A stretch of DNA of 64,000 nucleotides, taken from contig NZ_ANBA01000018.1 of the NCBI RefSeq assembly GCF_000341085.1, positions 62,001 through 126,000 on the forward strand. Reading direction: 5' to 3'. Position numbers and translations under genes: made by a program. Below, in pieces: positions 1 to 8,783 of this stretch (positions are counted from its first letter, which is position 1; every line of letters begins with the position of its first letter). The notes beneath the pieces were generated by a model. The model was not told the DNA's origin. It worked only from the letters and a program-made list of their open reading frames with translations, and made no database searches. Source of the DNA: Nocardiopsis ganjiahuensis DSM 45031. Its GTDB lineage: Bacteria; Actinomycetota; Actinomycetes; Streptosporangiales; Streptosporangiaceae.

Positions 1-117
1 CTGCCCCGACAATGGCGACAGGCGACAAACGGGAGCGGCCACCAAGGCGGCCCGAGCGCGTCCGCCGGGATGGCTGGTCACTGACCCCCTCCGCGTCCGA
101 CAGCGGCCCTGCCCGAC

Positions 118-1665
118 TCACTTCGCCAGGTAGGCGGAGGCGGCCAGTTCCTGTGCCGCCGCGCTGTCGCCGGGGTCCAGCAGGCGAACGTGCTCGGCAG
201 CCTCCCGCATGGTGGAGGCGGGGATGCCGAACCTGGTCCTGCCCTGGAGGAAGCTCTCGTCGGGATCGTAGGCGGATTGCAGCAGTGCCACCGGGCCCGT
301 ATCGCCCTCCTCTTCCGGGGAGTCCGGCGCCGGAGCGCCTGCGTCCTCGTCCGCCGTGGCCGCCGCGACCTCCGCGTACCCCTCCGAGCCCGCTCCGCCC
401 AGGTCCACCCGAACGGGGGCGGGGGCGTACTCCGACATGGATTCCTCCGGCACGTCGTACACGACCGCCCGGGCCTCGAACGCCTCGAAGGCGGAGGCGT
501 CCCCGTTCAACCCGGACACCTCGACCCTCTCCTGCGCACACACCGTTCCGTCCCCTTTGCTCGCGAGACCACCAGTCCCTTCCGTACCCGCGTCCGTGGC
601 GCCCGCGTCCGGTGAGACCTCGGAGCACTCGTACTCGAGGTCGTACTCCGGCTTCGTGATCAGGAGGAGCTGCACACCGTCGTCGTTGATGTACGTGGCG
701 GTGAAGGAGCTGTGTTCGTGGTGGAAGCTCAGATGCCAGGGCCGCCAGCCGGGGGCGTCGAGGACGGCGAGCGGGTACGGGTACTCCCCGATCGAAGCCG
801 CGTCGCCCCGGATCTGCTGCGCGGTGTCGTCCCGCATGCGCTCCAGGGTGTACGCGGTGGTCAGGGGCAGGGCGGCCGCCAGTGCCGCGCTCGCCAGTAC
901 GAGCCCCGTCCGGGACGGCCGTCGTCCGCCCGGATCCGACGTGTCCGCGCCAGGGGCCTGTTCCCGCCTGTGGAGGGCGTCCGCGCGGGCGTCGGAGGAG
1001 CCGCGTGCCAGGGCCCTTGACCGGTCCCGCGCCCGTCCCCGGGCTCCGGTCCACAGCTGGACCACGAACAGCGTCAGGACCACCACGGCCAGATGCAGGT
1101 ATCCCGCGGATGCCGCCCCGGTGGCGAAGACGTTCAGCGGGGCCGGACCGATCTCGACCCCCAGAGCCTCCCCGCGTTCTCCGCTGAACCACAGGGACAG
1201 GAGCACGGGCTGGATCGGCGCGGGGATCAACGCGACGCACATCAGCAGGGAGGTCCCCACCGGGCGGGGCCAGTTGGTGAACCGGAGCGGCAGGGAGACC
1301 AGCACCGCCAGGACCGCCAGCCCTCCGAAGACCGTGGCCAGTGACAGCAGGTCCGGAAAGGCCGATCTGGAACCGCTCGGCCCGGTGACCAGGAAGGCGA
1401 CGACGACCGCGGGGATGATCGCGACAACGAAGGCGAGGAAGTGCAGCAGGAGTGCCAGAAGCCCGAGTGTCGCGAAGGCGGGCACCCCAGGGGGTCTGGC
1501 GGCCATCCGGGACCGAAGGGCCCTGAGGGCGACGAGGGGGCCAGGGCCGGAGCGAAGACCGGGGGAGCTGACCGTTCCAGGGACACCTTCGGCGTTCTCG
1601 GCGCCGGGCCCGCCGTGGCCGCCGCGGGCACTGGGATCGGGATCGGGGTGCTGGGAGGTGGACAA
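118..1665 (-). CDS. Polytopic membrane protein with extracytoplasmic C-terminal domain, unknown function
   Basis: 515 residues from a TTG start preceded by GGAGA (5-nt spacing). After a Pro/Gly-rich cytoplasmic N-terminus (about residues 1-60) there are roughly five hydrophobic segments between residues 65 and 265, then a soluble acidic domain of about 230 residues. That domain contains AVLDAPGWRPWHL and ends with a conserved tail (GIPASTMREAAEHVRLLDP). The gene at 26488-27561 encodes a shorter relative with the same plan (AVLDHPSWTPVRV, and a similar C-terminal helix), so this is a lineage-specific paralogue family. No catalytic motif is visible and the role is unknown. It is transcribed away from the conjugation-like operon starting at 2529. 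Confidence 0.7.
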   Translation of the reverse strand: MSTSQHPDPDPSARGGHGGPGAENAEGVPGTVSSPGLRSGPGPLVALRALRSRMAARPPGVPAFATLGLLALLLHFLAFVVAIIPAVVVAFLVTGPSGSRSAFPDLLSLATVFGGLAVLAVLVSLPLRFTNWPRPVGTSLLMCVALIPAPIQPVLLSLWFSGERGEALGVEIGPAPLNVFATGAASAGYLHLAVVVLTLFVVQLWTGARGRARDRSRALARGSSDARADALHRREQAPGADTSDPGGRRPSRTGLVLASAALAAALPLTTAYTLERMRDDTAQQIRGDAASIGEYPYPLAVLDAPGWRPWHLSFHHEHSSFTATYINDDGVQLLLITKPEYDLEYECSEVSPDAGATDAGTEGTGGLASKGDGTVCAQERVEVSGLNGDASAFEAFEARAVVYDVPEESMSEYAPAPVRVDLGGAGSEGYAEVAAATADEDAGAPAPDSPEEEGDTGPVALLQSAYDPDESFLQGRTRFGIPASTMREAAEHVRLLDPGDSAAAQELAASAYLAK

Positions 1666-2528
1666 GTCGTCTCCGGGAGGTGGACGTCAGGAACGAACAG
1701 CGGCGGTCGAGAAGGTTCGGAGGGCAGGCGGCCAGAGTGCGGAGGGAGGCAGGATCGATAGGAGGTCGGGATCGAACCCGGCGGGTACCTGAGCCGGTGG
1801 GCCAGTGGCTGCCGGAGTGTGGGGTCCCTGCGATGCCGATGAGGCGGAGGAGGCCGAACCAGAGCGGTGGATGTCGTGCTCTTGGAGCCTGAGACGCCAC
1901 GAGAGCCGCACACGTTCTGCCTGGAACCGGATCGAACCCTGCTGTCGGGTTCCCCGGACGGGCGGCAGCAGGCTCGTCGCAGACTACTGATCGGCAACCA
2001 CGGACAGGAGACGGCAGGGAGGCCGCCAGGTGCCAGGGACGGGGGCGGAGACCCGTGGAGGGAGGGGCGGAGTTGTTTCGGTCCTACGGCAATAGGGGCT
2101 GGGGGTTCCACGGAAGCTGAAGTTGGTACCGGGTGTCAGTCCACTTGATTGCTGTATGTCCACTTTTGGTTGCGAAAAGTTCTGTGACGCCCCTCATAGT
2201 CCTCATGTGGACAGCAAATTGTGGCCTTGTGGTTTTTGGGTGTTTCGGCCGCCCGTTCAAGCCTGCTACCTGCACAAACGAGAAGGATGGACCCATTTGA
2301 TCCCCTGCTTCCGGTCAGATCCAGGCCGACAACCGGAAAACCGGTCGCGTTGCAGCCATCTCCCAACCCGGTGATGACGCACCATAGAAGATGGGGTAAA
2401 GACATGCGGGGGCCTTGTGGTCGCGTACGGTCGCGCGTTGGATGGTGCGATGGCGTGTGTGCGCGGTCGGAGGCCTCGGTGTCTGCCATCGATTTCCCCG
2501 CACGACCCACGACGCAGGAGCTCAGCAG
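1666..2528. other. Intergenic region upstream of the conjugation-like operon
   Basis: No convincing gene in 863 bases. The GC-rich left half (to about 2120) has no ORF with plausible codon use. The right half (about 2130-2420) is AT-richer than its surroundings and probably contains the promoter of the 2529 operon. It holds two direct repeats GTCCACTT (2139-2146 and 2158-2165) and an inverted copy GTGGAC (2207-2212). A T-arm-like string near 1765-1785 is not a tRNA. Confidence 0.5.
2139..2212. repeat. GTCCACTT direct repeats with inverted GTGGAC half-site
   Basis: GTCCACTT occurs at 2139-2146 and 2158-2165, a 19-nt period of nearly two helical turns, and GTGGAC is at 2207-2212. The location in the AT-richer leader of a conjugation-like operon suggests a regulator-binding array. 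No known family consensus is recognised. Confidence 0.35.
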
Positions 2529-4868
2529 ATGAGGCATCAGCACGTCCACCGGCGGGGTTGGCGACGCATCCTGATGACGTTCCTGATGTTGTGCGGCCTC
2601 ATCCTGATCCCCCTGAGCTCAGCCCAGGCGAACCCGATGTGTCCGGGCAACCCGGCGCCGCTTCCCGAGTCCGCCGGCAGCGGCTCGGATGGGCTTCTGG
2701 TTCCCCCGCAGTCGCAGTCCTCCATTGAGGGGTCGCCTGATGGGATGCCTCCGGACGCCAGCATGTACGGCCAGTACGGAACAGCCGGGCAGCAGTGGCA
2801 CATGATCACTGAGTCCTGCGTTGACAAGATGTCTTTGAGCGCACAGGCAACCATCTCAAACTCTGCCTGGGATCTTTCAAAAACCATCAATCAGTCGACC
2901 ATAACTGTTTATCAGGCAGCCACTTCTGATGGTCTCCTGGCTAGCTTTACTGAAACAGTTGAGAACGTCATTGTGGCGCTGAGGGAAGGGGTTTGGCGGC
3001 CACTGATCCCGACGATGGTTATCCTGGGTGCGATCTGGCTCGGCTGGTACGGCCTCATTCGTAAGAGAATGACTCTTACTCTCGAGTCGGCAGTTTGGAT
3101 GGTTGCTGCCACTGCGCTCGGTATGTGGATTCTTGTGAACCCTGCTCAGGTGATGGGCATGGGGAGCACGCTCGTCAACTCTGGGACTCAGCTTGTCACT
3201 AGTGCAGTCGGGCAAGTGCCGTATGGTGCTGGAGCGGTTTCATGTCCGGCTGGAGCTGAGCCTCCAGAGCGTGCTTCATGGGAATCTGAGGCAGATTTCC
3301 AGGTTCGCCGTAATGCTGACATGATGTGGGCAAGCCTTGTGTGTCAGCCATGGGTTTCTGGTCAGTTTGGAAACGGTGACATTGCCGAGATCGCTGAACA
3401 GGAACACGCGGTTGATCTCTTGGCAGCTCAAGGAATCAGTCGAATCGAACAACAGCAGCTGACTGATGGTGACCTAGAAGCTGAAGCTCTTCTTGCGGAA
3501 AAGCAGGAGTCCTACGAGGAGATCGCTTCAAACGTCCAGTCATCATTCCCTAGTGTGTACCCAATTTTCGCGGGTGATGATCAGGGAAGCCGCCTTGGGG
3601 TTGCGACTCTAGCGCTCTTTGCATCAATCTTTGCTGGTGGGCTGATTCTCGCCGGTTCGGTGGCTCTGATCGTACTGAAGATCGCGTTCATCCTGCTCTT
3701 TATGCTTGCTCCAATCTTCCTGTTGATTGGTATTCATCCCGGTTACGGGCGCATAGTCCTGCTGCGCTGGGTTGAGATGATGGTTGGATTTCTGCTCAAG
3801 CAGATCTTTGTGGTGTTGATGATCTCCTTGCTCGTCATGAGCTACGGCTTGGTCATGTCAACACCACTTGGATGGGGCCTTCAGATGATTCTGCTCGCCC
3901 TGTTCACCTTGGCGATTTTCATCTACCGGAAGACCCTCACCTACCTCTTCGCTTCGGTCAACGCGCAAACCTTCACCTCCCGGGTGGTCAGCGATGCTGC
4001 GCGGAGTCAGGCACTGGACAAGAGCGCGGCTGTGCTTCCTCCGGTCGCTTACATGAAGGCGCAGAACTGGGGGCGCCGTAGGGGTGCTGCGATCGCGGGT
4101 ACGGCTGCAGGAATTCCTGCTGGCGGGGGCGTCCCCACTGGTGTCACCGAGGGCACCGAAGAAGTTGCGGAAGGCGGGAGCACTCGCGCAGATGGAGCTC
4201 GTGTTCGAGGGACCGCGGGTTATGGCCGGGTTCGTGGAAACGACAACGCCCCGCCGCTCAACGTCAACCGGACCGGTGGTCCTGGGGCTGCTCGTCCATC
4301 CTCAGGTGCTCGTAGCGGTGATCAAGCTCCGAACCTTGGCAGTAGCAGCAGTGCCGTTGGCGGAAACAGCGGTGGGGCGATTCCACCCCGTCCCACTGGC
4401 GGTTACACCGGCACGGGTGACAGTGGCTGGGCGGCTGTCTTCGGTACCGGTGGCGGTGGCAACAACTCGAACCGAAACGACAGCGGTGGTTCCGGCTCTG
4501 GTTCGAGTGGTGGCTTGTTCGGAGGTGGGGCGAGCAACTCCCGCGCGGCCAGTTCTGAACGCCCCGAGCCCAGCAGTGGACGTGGCATCTTCAACGGCCG
4601 CGAGGACACCCCGGCTCAGGGGAGTCTGGGCGGCCGCGGTTCGCGCTGGGGTGGTCCGAGGGAGAAGCGCGAGCGCCCCGCTCCGCAGCGCGCGGCTCGT
4701 CCCGCGCCTGCTGATCGCGGGCGGCGTGGCGATGGCGAGGGCGGTTGGCTGACCGGCTCTGGGAAGCGCAAGGACAATGCCCCCATCACCCCCTTCTGGG
4801 GCGAAAGCGGGTCCCCCAGTACCCGCGACCGCAAGCGCGATGTCCCCTTCTGGCTGAACGACGACTGA
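2529..4868 (+). CDS. VirB6/TrbL-like conjugal transfer membrane protein
   Basis: 779 residues from the ATG at 2529, chosen because GCAGGAG lies 8 nt upstream and it begins a clean signal sequence (MRHQHVHRRGWRR, then a hydrophobic core ending in SSAQA). The middle holds about seven hydrophobic helices: two around residues 155-215, and a run from about residue 355 to 480 that includes FMLAPIFLLIGIHPG and a second run through VVLMISLLVMSYGLV. This is the organisation of polytopic TrbL/VirB6 channel components of type IV secretion. The last 270 residues are a Gly/Ser/Arg-rich disordered tail. It is the first gene of a four-gene operon. The segment about 2800-3950 is visibly less GC-rich than the flanking chromosome, suggesting horizontal origin. 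The family call rests on topology and neighbours; sequence identity was not tested. Confidence 0.6.
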   Translation: MRHQHVHRRGWRRILMTFLMLCGLILIPLSSAQANPMCPGNPAPLPESAGSGSDGLLVPPQSQSSIEGSPDGMPPDASMYGQYGTAGQQWHMITESCVDKMSLSAQATISNSAWDLSKTINQSTITVYQAATSDGLLASFTETVENVIVALREGVWRPLIPTMVILGAIWLGWYGLIRKRMTLTLESAVWMVAATALGMWILVNPAQVMGMGSTLVNSGTQLVTSAVGQVPYGAGAVSCPAGAEPPERASWESEADFQVRRNADMMWASLVCQPWVSGQFGNGDIAEIAEQEHAVDLLAAQGISRIEQQQLTDGDLEAEALLAEKQESYEEIASNVQSSFPSVYPIFAGDDQGSRLGVATLALFASIFAGGLILAGSVALIVLKIAFILLFMLAPIFLLIGIHPGYGRIVLLRWVEMMVGFLLKQIFVVLMISLLVMSYGLVMSTPLGWGLQMILLALFTLAIFIYRKTLTYLFASVNAQTFTSRVVSDAARSQALDKSAAVLPPVAYMKAQNWGRRRGAAIAGTAAGIPAGGGVPTGVTEGTEEVAEGGSTRADGARVRGTAGYGRVRGNDNAPPLNVNRTGGPGAARPSSGARSGDQAPNLGSSSSAVGGNSGGAIPPRPTGGYTGTGDSGWAAVFGTGGGGNNSNRNDSGGSGSGSSGGLFGGGASNSRAASSERPEPSSGRGIFNGREDTPAQGSLGGRGSRWGGPREKRERPAPQRAARPAPADRGRRGDGEGGWLTGSGKRKDNAPITPFWGESGSPSTRDRKRDVPFWLNDD

Positions 4869-4893
4869 CCGAAGACAAGGCACCCCACACACC

Positions 4894-5574
4894 ATGCCCA
4901 ACCCTCTCCCCGAACGCACTCAGCGTCTGGTCGTCATCGTCCTGATCGCTGCCCTGGCCGCATTCGGGATCTACTTCAGCCTCGGCGGGTTCGGTGGGTT
5001 CGGCGGCGACCAGGCTGAGGAATCGGCCGGGTCGCCTCGTGAACCGCTTACGTCTGAGGAAGAGGCCGAGCCACCCTCCAACCCGGGTGGTCTGGCCACC
5101 GTGCCGCCCAGCCCTATTCCGACCACTGAGACTGAGGACCTGGACGTCCTTAACTGGTTCCCGTTCAGCGAGGCTGAGTTCCAGGCGGCGGGTGCCACAG
5201 CTCAGGCTTTTGCCGAGGCCTACGGAACCATCGACTACTCCCAGGAGCCCGAGACCTATTACGCCTCCATGGAGGCTCTGGCAACCGACGAGTACGCCCG
5301 GGTGCTCTCCGACGCGACCCGGGTCGGGGCCTTCTGGGAAGAGATGAGTGAGGCAGAGGCAGTCGCTGAAGGACGTGCGGAGATCCAGGAGATCCGCACC
5401 TTCGGCAGCGACTCGATCACCTTTGTGGTCACCGCCCAGTCCATTACCGAGACCGGGGAGGCCGAATTCGACGAGGACCTCGGAGACTTCGCCGTCACCG
5501 TGATTCGCGACAGTGGCTCTTGGGCGGTCTTCGACTTCCAACCTGCTGACGCCGGCCAGTTCGGGGAGGAGTGA
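4894..5574 (+). CDS. Single-pass membrane-anchored protein, possible VirB8/TcpC-like T4SS subunit
   Basis: 226 residues. One N-terminal transmembrane helix (about residues 11-32) is followed by a Gly/Pro/Glu-rich linker (residues 33-75) and a soluble domain of about 150 residues with alternating helices and strands (FAEAYGTIDYSQEPETYYASM and ITFVVTAQSITETG regions). One membrane helix plus a small outer domain, next to a TrbL-like gene, is the arrangement of VirB8/TcpC conjugation proteins with NTF2-like domains. This is inference from layout, not from a diagnostic motif. It begins 25 nt after the upstream stop and ends 4 nt before the next start, so the genes are probably co-transcribed. Confidence 0.45.
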   Translation: MPNPLPERTQRLVVIVLIAALAAFGIYFSLGGFGGFGGDQAEESAGSPREPLTSEEEAEPPSNPGGLATVPPSPIPTTETEDLDVLNWFPFSEAEFQAAGATAQAFAEAYGTIDYSQEPETYYASMEALATDEYARVLSDATRVGAFWEEMSEAEAVAEGRAEIQEIRTFGSDSITFVVTAQSITETGEAEFDEDLGDFAVTVIRDSGSWAVFDFQPADAGQFGEE

Positions 5575-5578
5575 CCGC

Positions 5579-6751
5579 TTGATCTCCGCTCTGCGTACCC
5601 CCGCCCCCGATGAGCGAAGCGGCTCCTGTCTGACCAGGGTCGCCGTGCTGGCCGCCATTGGTGTGGCCGGTCTGGTCTTCCTGACCTTGATGGTCATCCC
5701 AGCGCTCACCAGTAACACCCAAGTGGGCTCCTGGTTGGCTTCCGGGGTGGTCTGTGCACCGAATGCCGATGCCGAGCAGCCGAGTAGCAGCACGTACGCC
5801 ATGGACACCATCCCGGAGAACTACCTGGAGCTGTACCAGGAGGCGGGGGAGGACCGAGGGGTGCCGTGGAACATCCTGGCGGGTATCGGCCAGGTGGAGT
5901 CCCACCACGGCCGTTGGGAGGGACCGGGAATCACCGAGGGCCACAACGACTGGGGTGCCTCCGGTCCCATGCAGTTCGGTTCGCTGGATGGTTCGGCTGC
6001 TGGGAACAGCTGGGGCGGTGAGCCGATCCAGCCGGTGGAGGAGCGGCCGGAGCAAGGTTACGGGTTGGACGGCAACGGCGATGGGGTCGTCAACGTCTAT
6101 GACCCCGCTGATGCGATCCCGGCTGCTGCTGACTACCTCCTGGCGCACGGCCTGGAGGATGACATCAGACGGGCGATCTACGGTTACAACCACGCCTGGT
6201 GGTACGTCGATGACGTGATGGAGTGGGCTGAGCGATACGCCGAGGGTGACTTCAACACCTCGGACTCCATCCGAACGGCTGTGCTCTGTGAGCTGGACGA
6301 GGAAGGGGTCCCGATCGGTCGAGCCCCGGACGAGCTGACTCAGGCAGTGGTGGACTGGGCTCTTGACCAGCGGGGGAAGCCGTATATCTGGGGTGGAACG
6401 GGGCCGGACGGCTATGACTGTTCCGGGCTGACGATGAAGGCCTACGAGAGCATCGGGGTGACGGTGCCTCGTGTTTCCCAGGACCAGTGGAACTTCGGTC
6501 CGGAGATTCCGATGGGCGAGGAGCAGCCGGGTGACCTGGTCTTCTTTGATGTGACCCGGGCTGGAGAGCCACCCGGTCCCGGGCATATGGCAATGGTTAT
6601 TGGCGATGGCCTGATGGTCGAGGCCTGGTGCACCAACTGTGGACCGATCGCGGTGCGCGAGTACGATGACCCCAATCGTGCGGACATCGTGGGGTTCACC
6701 CGTCCGCTTGAGCATCCCGAAGTGAAGGCTCAGCTGGAGGCGCAGGCTTAA
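5579..6751 (+). CDS. Bifunctional peptidoglycan hydrolase: lytic transglycosylase plus NlpC/P60 endopeptidase
   Basis: 390 residues from a TTG at 5579 with GGGGAGGAG 7 nt upstream; earlier starts would overlap the preceding gene. An N-terminal membrane helix (about residues 20-42) is followed by a soluble-lytic-transglycosylase domain (about residues 70-220) with the catalytic Glu in IGQVESHHGRW and the family GPMQF motif. An NlpC/P60 domain (about residues 255-380) has the catalytic Cys in YDCSGL and His in GHMAMVIG. Proteins of this architecture open the cell wall for type IV secretion machines (VirB1-like, CwlT-like). Its place between T4SS-like genes supports that role rather than general wall turnover. 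Confidence 0.85.
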   Translation: MISALRTPAPDERSGSCLTRVAVLAAIGVAGLVFLTLMVIPALTSNTQVGSWLASGVVCAPNADAEQPSSSTYAMDTIPENYLELYQEAGEDRGVPWNILAGIGQVESHHGRWEGPGITEGHNDWGASGPMQFGSLDGSAAGNSWGGEPIQPVEERPEQGYGLDGNGDGVVNVYDPADAIPAAADYLLAHGLEDDIRRAIYGYNHAWWYVDDVMEWAERYAEGDFNTSDSIRTAVLCELDEEGVPIGRAPDELTQAVVDWALDQRGKPYIWGGTGPDGYDCSGLTMKAYESIGVTVPRVSQDQWNFGPEIPMGEEQPGDLVFFDVTRAGEPPGPGHMAMVIGDGLMVEAWCTNCGPIAVREYDDPNRADIVGFTRPLEHPEVKAQLEAQA

Positions 6752-6753
6752 CC

Positions 6754-7539
6754 GTGGCGGACACGAAGGAAGCAGACTCGAAGCGCAAGGAACCAGCGAA
6801 GAAGGGCCTGCACGGGTGGAAGGCTGCACTCGCAGTTTTTGGATGCGGGACGCTCGCTGCCTTCGGTACGTTCGGTGTTGTGGTTGGCGTACTGAGTTTG
6901 TTTATTGGGACAGTCTCTTCGGGAATAACGACATCAGAGACCCCTATTAACCAGCCGGGTGCAGGAATTGGTGCCCCTAGGGCTGACCTTGACGTGGGAG
7001 AGATGGATGTCTGCACAGACAACCTTGGCAAGCTATCGACTATCACGGTCGATCGCCAAGATTCCGGTGATTCACATGTGGACACCACGGACTCCAGTCA
7101 GATCGACATTGATGGGGTTTCGCGCCTTGTAAGCGATGATTGCTTGTGGGAGTTTAAGCCGCACGGTAATTCGACCCCATGGGATTTTGAATTCTCGTAT
7201 GAGGCAATCATCGATGCTGAGGCAGGCAAGGATCGAGATGAACTTGCCGCATCCAGGTTTGATGAATTGAGGGATGACCTTCCTTCTACGGTAGAGAATG
7301 TTGCGTCTGAGAAGGAGTCGCCTTGGGGTGATTCTTCATATTCAGTCTATGGGACTGATGCATCTGGCCGGTCTGTCTACGTGGCTCTTGTTCAGACGCG
7401 CAGTGCCGTCTACAGTATCCGCTTTGAAGACAAGGCTGAGCAGAGTGTCGGGCAAGTAGCGGAAAATACATTTCTGCAGGAAGGCAGGAAGGTCACGAAC
7501 TTCCTCAAGCAGGGGTTCGATTACTGGATTCCTGAGTAG
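6754..7539 (+). CDS. Membrane-anchored protein of unknown function, last gene of conjugation-like operon
   Basis: 261 residues from a GTG 2 nt after the preceding stop. A Lys/Glu-rich cytoplasmic head (about 25 residues) and one transmembrane helix (about residues 26-55) precede an extracytoplasmic domain of about 190 residues. The domain holds two cysteines (MDVCTDNLG and SDDCLWEF) that could form a disulphide, and an acidic surface. Base composition is lower in GC than the flanking genes. No family is recognised. Position suggests a transfer-apparatus accessory or exclusion-type protein, but nothing in the sequence proves it. Confidence 0.6.
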   Translation: MADTKEADSKRKEPAKKGLHGWKAALAVFGCGTLAAFGTFGVVVGVLSLFIGTVSSGITTSETPINQPGAGIGAPRADLDVGEMDVCTDNLGKLSTITVDRQDSGDSHVDTTDSSQIDIDGVSRLVSDDCLWEFKPHGNSTPWDFEFSYEAIIDAEAGKDRDELAASRFDELRDDLPSTVENVASEKESPWGDSSYSVYGTDASGRSVYVALVQTRSAVYSIRFEDKAEQSVGQVAENTFLQEGRKVTNFLKQGFDYWIPE

Positions 7540-7574
7540 AGGCTCAGCCTGAGAGCTGTTCCGACCGTGGAACT

Positions 7575-8126
7575 CTAGGCCACGCCGGCCATGAAGTGGT
7601 GGCGGCACAGGGTCGTGTACGACTCGTTGCCGCCGATGTGGACCTGCTCGCCCACGTAGATCATGACCCCGTCCACCACGCGAGCGTTGTGCGTGGCTCG
7701 GTTGCCGCACCAGCACCGCGCGTAGACCGGCAGGATCTCTATCTTGTCCGCCAGCTCGACCAACCTCTTCGACCCGGGGAACAGCACGCCCTGGAAGTCG
7801 GTCAGGATGCCGTAGCAGTACACGTCGATCCCCATGCCGTCCACGACGCCCGCCAGTTGGCCGACCTGTTTGAACGACAGGAACTGGGCTTCGTCGACGA
7901 TGACGTACGGGGCCTTGCGGTCGGCGATGTCGTCGTAGAGATCCAGGGTGTCGCCGACCTCCACCGCGGGGGACGTCAGTCCCAGCCGCGAGGAGATGAT
8001 CCCGGAACCGGCCCGGTCCTGCTTCGTGTACAGGATGCCCTCGCCACCGCGTGAGTGATGCTCCTGCAGAGCCATCGTGCTCTTACCCGAGTTCATCGAA
8101 CCGGTGAAGTACTTCAGCTCCGCCAT
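7575..8126 (-). CDS. tdk: Thymidine kinase, type II
   Basis: 183 residues from the ATG at 8126 (MAELKYF), which has GGGGAAC about 6 nt upstream; a start 30 nt earlier is less likely. It phosphorylates thymidine with ATP in the pyrimidine salvage pathway. Visible motifs are the P-loop GSMNSGKST near the N-terminus, the Walker B DEAQF at about residue 82, a zinc-binding cysteine pair CWCG around residue 136, a C-terminal CRHHF, and the thymidine-site region YVGEQVHIGGNESY. Length matches the short cytosolic TK1/type II family. It is convergent with the conjugation-like operon, 35 nt away. Confidence 0.93.
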   Translation of the reverse strand: MAELKYFTGSMNSGKSTMALQEHHSRGGEGILYTKQDRAGSGIISSRLGLTSPAVEVGDTLDLYDDIADRKAPYVIVDEAQFLSFKQVGQLAGVVDGMGIDVYCYGILTDFQGVLFPGSKRLVELADKIEILPVYARCWCGNRATHNARVVDGVMIYVGEQVHIGGNESYTTLCRHHFMAGVA

Positions 8127-8783
8127 GACTGTTCCCCGGTCATCATCTGCCGTCAATTGCCGTCATCTGCCGTCCTCGATCGCGGGGGTCAGTCCGGGAG
8201 GACAGCGCCCGGCGCACTGCCGAAAGGCTGCCGAGGCCAGCAGCGAAGATACCAGCGGGGGCGGGGAGGCGGGCACAGTCTTCGGAGTTGCCGCGCGCCC
8301 CCGATTCCGCTGTCAGCTACCGAACGCCGCTGACCCGGGGCTCGTTTTGGGCTGGTTCCGGGGATGGGCGCGTCCACATGGGGACGGGCCGAAACGGGGA
8401 GCGCTGTGACCTGCGTAAGCCGTGTGGGAAGTCGCACGCGTCACCGCCCGCACCCGGTGATCCGTTCGTGACTCCTGAGGCAGAGCGAAGGCGTACCTTC
8501 TGGGGTGGTGTCGGCCTTCGGAGGAGGAAGCCCGTGTCGCCAGCTGGGACGGGGAAGTGTCCGAGCGGAAGGGGTACGGGCGGACGGCCGGGGCCCGGTG
8601 AGGGTTCGGCCGGCGGTGGGACACCCCGGCGGCACGGTGTTCGTGCGGGGGCGGCCCGGCGCCGTACCGCCTTCACGCCGATGGCTCTGCTGCCGGGAAC
8701 GGTGCCGGGTATGACGCGCTTCGGGGTGTCCGAAAGTGTTTCGATATATTTGGGCGCGCCTTGTCCTCATTCAAGGTGCAGGC
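8127..8783. other. Long intergenic region between tdk and the ion channel gene
   Basis: About 650 bases with no ORF of credible composition on either strand. GC-rich up to about 8720, then an AT-rich patch with TATATT at 8745-8750, a plausible -10 element for the channel gene starting at 8784. Nothing else is recognised. Confidence 0.4.

Noticed and set aside
1760..1790. A T-arm-like string (GGTTCGATCC on the minus strand) suggesting a tRNA integration site
   Set aside because: The putative T-stem does not pair beyond two base pairs, and no acceptor stem, anticodon arm or CCA end can be folded around it.
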